Shown piece after piece: positions 59,145 to 64,000 of a DNA stretch of 64,000 bases. The notes below the pieces were generated by a model that was not told the DNA's origin, did no database searches, and worked only from the letters and a program-made list of their open reading frames with translations. The stretch is from Puffinus mauretanicus (lineage: Eukaryota; Chordata; Aves; Procellariiformes; Procellariidae), in the NCBI GenBank assembly GCA_023333565.1, contig JAJKFH010000205.1:868001-932000 (forward strand), written 5' to 3'. Numbering within the stretch: the stretch's first letter is position 1; every line of letters begins with the position of its first letter. The position numbers and the translations under genes were made by a program.

Positions 59145-59559
59145 AGAAAGGAACGTATGCATTCCTCTTTTCATTCCCTGCCCTGAATCTCTGATCTTAG
59201 TGGGATAAAACCCAAGTCAGGAGCTGGAAAAGCTCTTTCTGAACCGGTAGCCTAAAAGCACAGGAGGACTATTAGAGCTCTCTAACGCCAGACGAGAGAC
59301 GGGGTGTCTCTGTGATTTACCATTCCCCATCTCTTCCTTTGTTCTATCCTCACCTCGACTGTCAGCTGTTTTGCAAAGGGGCTGGCAGAGGGGGAGAGGA
59401 GAGGGGCTGGCGAGTGCGCACGTATCCAGTTCAGGCTGGTTCCTGGCTCAGGGAAACATTTTATTGGATTTGTTACTCTTTGATGCTGATTAAGCCCATG
59501 GGGTAGAAAAAAGCAAAAGAGAGGGGGAGTTTGGGGGGAGGGGAGAGATGCTGTTTCCC
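59145..59559. other. Noncoding DNA, purine-rich in places
   Basis: Purine-rich patches at 59389-59405 and 59506-59547, with G runs. No gene is recognised. Confidence 0.5.
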
Positions 59560-59760
59560 TGTGGCTGCAATGTTTTTAATTTATTATTAACCATCTCTCA
59601 TGTGTTATCTGACAGCTCTCTTGAATTCTGGATGCAAAGGAAAGCAGTGCCTGCATTTACAGTTTTCCAGGGTGTATGTCTTCAGTCTCCCCAAATAAAA
59701 GTCCGGGCTGTTCAAGGACTTAACTTTGTAGATATTAATTTTAAACAAATAGATTACTAG
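59560..59760. promoter_or_regulatory. Candidate conserved noncoding element
   Basis: Non-repetitive sequence with TTTAATTTATTATTAACC (59574-59591) and GATATTAATTTTAAAC (59731-59746), flanking GC-moderate sequence without repeats. The forward frame is open for 70 codons, but its start sits in GC-rich sequence and no domain is visible. Regulatory identity is inference from texture. Confidence 0.3.
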
Positions 59761-61859
59761 GAAATTAGTTCCCTAGGAGTTGGAAGGCTGAACCGTTTCA
59801 AGGCCAGGATTGCACAACGGAGACCTCTGTGATAGCCCAGGAGCCCGGGGCGAGACACACCGAGGAGCGGAGAGCGCAAAAGGAATTCTGTAACAAGGCA
59901 GACCCCAGAATAGCCCAGAGTGCGCTTCCAGCTTCTTCCTCAGGTTTTTTCAGCCATTTTGGGAGTCAGGATGAACATCCCCCACTTCTGTACTCTCACC
60001 TTAAGTCACAGTCATTTCAATGTCCAGACATAACACCACTGTGGGCACCGGCTGGTTAAGTTTCTTCAGCCATACGTTTACCCTTTCAGATGACCTTCCA
60101 AGAGGATGTTCTCTCTAGCACACAAGTGCCGGTGCCTTGATCCTACCTGGAAACCCACAGCAGCTACGGATTTCCCCAGCTCTGTTGCATAAATGCCAAC
60201 AGTCAGAACCAGCTCAGTCTGCTACATGGAAAACAGAGACCGGAGATTTGGAGTCTTGTTCTCCATTGTCTTACAGTCACGTACAAAGCAAAAGTTAAAA
60301 ACTCTCTCAGCACTCTACTAGAGTACTGACCTGCTGATCAGGGGGCATATCGCATAGTTACACATGACCGTACAACCCATGATACTGTAAAACTCAGACT
60401 ATTGCTTCAATTTTGAAAGCCACCAGCTAGTGATCCCAGCAAGTAGGGATCACCTTTGACCAGTGTTTCTACATAGCCAATGAGAACTGGCAATTTTTCC
60501 TGACTTATCTTTGAAGAAGGGGAGAAAAAGGAAAAAGAAGGCTAGAACCTAATTCAATGGTTATTGGATAAGCACGTATTGTCACTGATGCTCAGTACCA
60601 GCTGTCCAAGGCAAGGTCCTTTTGGAAATAGACTTTTTATTTTTCAGAAAGCCACGGCTGATGTGAAATAAGATTTAGTATGAAAGAACATGAGTTAGAT
60701 GGGTTTTCCTATTGCAGTACACACAGCTGCAGGCTGAGACAGAAGCAAAGCTACAAGGTCAACATCTTTGAACATCTTGTCACATACAAGCCCAAAACAT
60801 TAACTAATTCAAATCAAAGACCACCACAGCTGACATAAAGAGGTTCTGCTGCAACACATCGTCTCTCCATCCTTCTGTCAACCCATGTTTCTTCTTCCAT
60901 TAGGCTACTACCATGATATTCATGAATTACTGATTTTTGAGAACCAGGGTTGGTGCAAGGACATAAGGTTAATGACGTGCAAGATGCTCTGCTAATGCTC
61001 TTAAACACTGCCATCTCCTGGGAAACAGGAGATAACACAGTCCTTCCTCTTTCATCAACGAGTTGTATATTATAAACTTGAGTTTGACATCATCTATGTG
61101 GACATCAGCAGCTCCACCACTCAGTAGGGGCTTCAGCCGGAAAGAGTCAGTCATTAAGCCAGACAGCATATGGAAAGAACACTCTTATTGTATCTATCAA
61201 CAAGATCTAACTACCAATATGTTCAGTTAAAGGATATTTTTCAAGGCCATCTAAAACATGGTGCCACACAACTCCATGCAATTTTATGGAAGTGTGTGTA
61301 TTTAGTGCACTAGGTAAACGAATGCAGAAGCAGTCTCCTTAAGGTTCACCTCAGGGGAAAACAAAAATAAATTTCACTTGACCCCAGGCTCCTCCACAAG
61401 TATTACTCCCAAACTGTCTATATCTCTGTTGGCAAAACCCTTCACACCATGTTTTATCTTATTGCTAAAAATAAATCACTTGTAAATTGTTTTATAAATT
61501 ATGTATAAGAAGAGACCTCATAGTCTAAGATGTGCTACCAGTGTATTCTACATGATAAAAAAAATTTAAAACGATCTCTACGGGTGGGAGGGGGAAGGGA
61601 ATGGAGCACTTTTATAAATAATATATTCAGTGGTCAAAGAAAGTTATCACCTTTTATGAAGTGTTTGGGATTCATTATGCATAAAAAGTACAGCGCTGCT
61701 TCTAGTATGCACGATATCAGGATGTGATTATTAAGCATTACAGCCACCAACTAAGTGATTATTGGTGTCATCATTTGTTTATCTAACCAAAACCTAGACT
61801 GCCACCTCTCATCATCGGAAACAAACAGCTGATGTGTTTGACTGGTGCCAAAGGAACGC
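59761..61859. other. Noncoding DNA, nothing recognised
   Basis: A CpG-containing patch at about 59845-59880 (CCCGGGGCGAGACACACCG) is short. Open frames up to 76 codons lack domains. The region 61440-61530 is AT-rich. No repeat family is recognised. Confidence 0.45.
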
Positions 61860-62060
61860 TGTCGATTATTCACAGAAAGATGATGTCCCCATCATTGTGG
61901 GTTTCATTTGGTATTCATTGTAATAGCGCTGATCCTAATGAATTCATTTGGTATTCATGTGGATGTCACATGTATTTCCAGAGATGTTCTGCTGTAATTT
62001 AGCATGGGTTAACGGACACCTCTATTAAAGTGTTATTGAAAGTTTGACATTCAAATAACC
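61860..62060. promoter_or_regulatory. Candidate conserved element with a 16-bp direct repeat
   Basis: TTCATTTGGTATTCAT occurs at 61903-61918 and again at 61943-61958, exactly 40 bases apart. It is followed by GGATGTCACATGTATTTCCA (61961-61980), the partner of 57570-57589. The region is non-repetitive otherwise and homeodomain-core-rich (CCTAATGAATTC). It is either an enhancer with duplicated sites or an old repeat. Confidence 0.4.
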
Positions 62061-63624
62061 CAGTTTAAAATCAGACAAACCTAAATATTAAAGCTGAAGG
62101 GAGAAGGGGGGGAGGGATCTTGAGTAAGAGGCAAGACTGAAATGCCATGTTAAGATAGTTACACTTATCTGCCTGCTAGGAAGGGAAAACTGTCCTATCC
62201 CTTCCTCTTTCCTCCCTCCCCTAACTAACCAAAAGCAGAGCTTTGACTATTTTCAGAGACTTTGCGACGGGACCGCTTTTCATACCGGACTGGGATCTCC
62301 CATCAGGGTTAGCCTGGCTGGCCGTTAGCCTGCCAAACACTGCGCCAGGGGAGGGGAAGAGTCTTCGGGAGCACATAGAACCAGTGTCAGTGTTTGACAG
62401 CACTTCTACCTGCCTTTACAGACGAGGCATGGAGGCATCCCACCCCTGGTCTTTGACCCTACAACTCCAAAGGCAAGGATCCAGGAATGAGGTTGAAATG
62501 AGTAGAATCACTTTTATTTTCTAGGTTTTGCCATTCTGAAACTAATTTTTCTGTGGTACAAATTCAGAAAACGGGTGACAAGGATGGCAGGATTAGCCCA
62601 GAAAGTGGCAGGTTTACAGTCCGGTATCTTGTGACCTAAATGTCACAAGTTACTGAACAGAGAAAATTCCCTGTTCGCTTTCAAGAAGCTCAAACCACTT
62701 ACGCTTGCATTGCCAAAAAAATCTTGAGAGGACACAGAGAATCACCAAGCTATTACATTATAAAGAAATACTATCCCGAAGTTCTTAAAGAAATGATCTT
62801 TTTTTTTCTCTCAACGGTTTGTTCCATGAGACTTTTGACAACGAAGAAATCAACCCTTCCAGGTACAGTCCCACAAGTGCTTTTAAGGACTCAGCAAACA
62901 CTGAATCTATAATATGCCTATGCGATATGTGCCAACAGTGGAATATATGATGATAGACTTGTGGTGCAAAGGTTTTGCTCACATTCATTTGGGATGACTT
63001 GCATAGATATTAAGATTTTGACCAAAGGGAAAGTCTGTATTAGTGAGTAACATGACCAGCCCAAACCTGATAAAATCTCAGTACCACACCATCACATTAT
63101 AACCACACATGCAACCCATATACAGTAATTGTTTATATTAGACACAGGGACAGTATACCACATACTTGGGTAACGTAATCATCACTTAAACTGATATTTC
63201 ACTAACCATGAAATAAATTGTAAGCCACAGAATAAATTGATTTTTTTTCTGCATCGTAGCAATGCCACCCAGCTCCACCCATGCTAATGCAGCCTCGTTG
63301 TTTCCATGATAAGTAAAGGATTTGAAATACAAGAAACCTAAGAAAAATATCCATCATGCAAAATACGTGAGGCTGTGGTAAACTCAGAGGTTTGAAATGC
63401 CACTTGTTGTTCAGCCTTCTGGCTTTTGTGAGTACTTCCATTATACAACACTCGCAGCAATGCAAACTTCATCCTATCATGGATTTTATATGTTCGTGCC
63501 TGCAGATTAAATTGCTAGCTATAACACAGCATGTGCTGTTTGTGGCCATTTTCCTAAATGCTACTTTGGGAACAAAATACACAGATGCCTAATGTAAACT
63601 AACCTCCTCCCATTTTCTTTGCGA
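62061..63624. other. Noncoding DNA, nothing recognised
   Basis: A purine-rich patch lies at 62096-62118. Frames up to 93 codons (62243-62524, plus) overlap an antisense frame and lack domains. A T8-type run lies at about 62799-62806. No exon borders are supported. Confidence 0.45.
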
Positions 63625-63740
63625 AGGTTGAAATTCAACCCTGTGCAGAGGTTCTCCACAAGCCTATTTATTAAATCCCACTGAAATGCCCAAAATAGGA
63701 GTTAATTAGGATTTAAGTGGTACATAACTTTATGAAGGCC
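63625..63740 (+). mobile_element. Possible CR1/L3-type LINE relic
   Basis: GGTTGAAATTCAACCCTGTG, AAATCCCACTGAAATGCCCA and AATAGGAGTTAATTAGG then ATTTAAGTGGTAC resemble in order the distal 3' part of old CR1/L3-like elements. Together with the next relic 120 bases on, it may be one insertion. Confidence 0.3.
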
Positions 63741-63863
63741 TATTAAACAGCTTTGACCTTTATTATCTCTGCGTTTTTATTTGCACATTTGTGCTTGTTT
63801 TTCTGATAAAATACCTTGTTGTGTTTTCCACCATGTATAATCAATATCTCTTTGAGAACATTA

Positions 63864-63945
63864 GGGCTGAAATCCTGACTCTAACAAGTCAGTGGCAAAA
63901 TTCCCATTGACCACAGGAAGAGGAGGCTTTTGCCTGATCAGATCA
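63864..63945. mobile_element. Old CR1/L3-type LINE 3'-UTR relic
   Basis: GGGCTGAAATCCTGACTCTA, then ACAAGTCAGTGGCAAAATTCCCATTGACC with AGGAAGAGGAGG after it, follows the GCTGAAATCCTGAC ... AAGTCA(A/G)TGGCAAAA ... CCCATTGAC layout of the same family. This is a good match by eye across about 60 bases. Confidence 0.5.
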
Positions 63946-64000
63946 GCTACCTGCCGTTACCTACTGAAGCTCTCAGACATCGCGGGGACAAGGACTGGTT

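Noticed and set aside
1..64000. CRISPR arrays, bacterial operons, telomeric repeats, recent CR1 copies with the typical tandem octamer end
   Set aside because: None was seen on either strand. The LINE relics noted are old and lack a recognisable octamer tail.

Overview
This 64-kb window looks like vertebrate, and most likely bird, nuclear DNA. The best single pointer is a 591-bp solo LTR at 45713-46303 whose sequence I recognise as the avian ERVL type. It has TG...CA ends and a perfect 5-bp target-site duplication (CAGGC). The rest fits: intron- or desert-like base composition, few young repeats, no Alu or L1, scattered small GC-rich islets, and old decayed MIR-like and CR1/L3-like fragments of the kind shared by amniotes.

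I find no protein-coding gene I can support. The longest open frame is about 150 codons (15602-16057, minus) and shows no recognisable domain. Other long frames overlap each other on both strands in GC-rich or low-complexity DNA, as chance would give. There is no rRNA gene, no intact tRNA gene, no CRISPR array and no bacterial-type signal. The window is therefore probably a gene desert or the inside of a very large intron. A few exon-like islets (2962-3083, 14336 onward, 53185-53305) are reported as candidates only.

Layout: 1-12 kb is ordinary noncoding DNA with a Z-DNA-like tract (4312-4338), a CpG-rich islet (5117-5360) and a homopurine tract (7858-7898). From 12 to 26 kb there is an interrupted G-run family and two MIR-like SINEs (18.6 and 20.9 kb). 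From 27 to 36 kb the sequence is AT-rich with homeodomain-type cores, a perfect RFX/X-box palindrome (27219-27237) and several blocks that look like developmental conserved noncoding elements. The stretch from 40 to 46 kb holds a 20-bp perfect palindrome, a MIR, CR1/L3-type relics, an A-tract-bounded block and the ERVL LTR. From 52 to 64 kb there is an isolated GC-rich islet with splice-like borders, a 10-bp-stem hairpin, a pair of related elements 4.4 kb apart (57.6 and 61.96 kb) and more old repeat relics.

I see no exciting new coding system. The observations most worth following are the recurrent AAAAG(n)-interruption-G(n)AAAYC motif found at five places, the 57.6/61.96-kb element pair, the 53.2-kb exon-like islet, the RFX palindrome inside a candidate enhancer block, and the 20-bp palindrome at 40.2 kb. 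All claims about conservation are inferences from base composition and motif content. They need alignment to other genomes.
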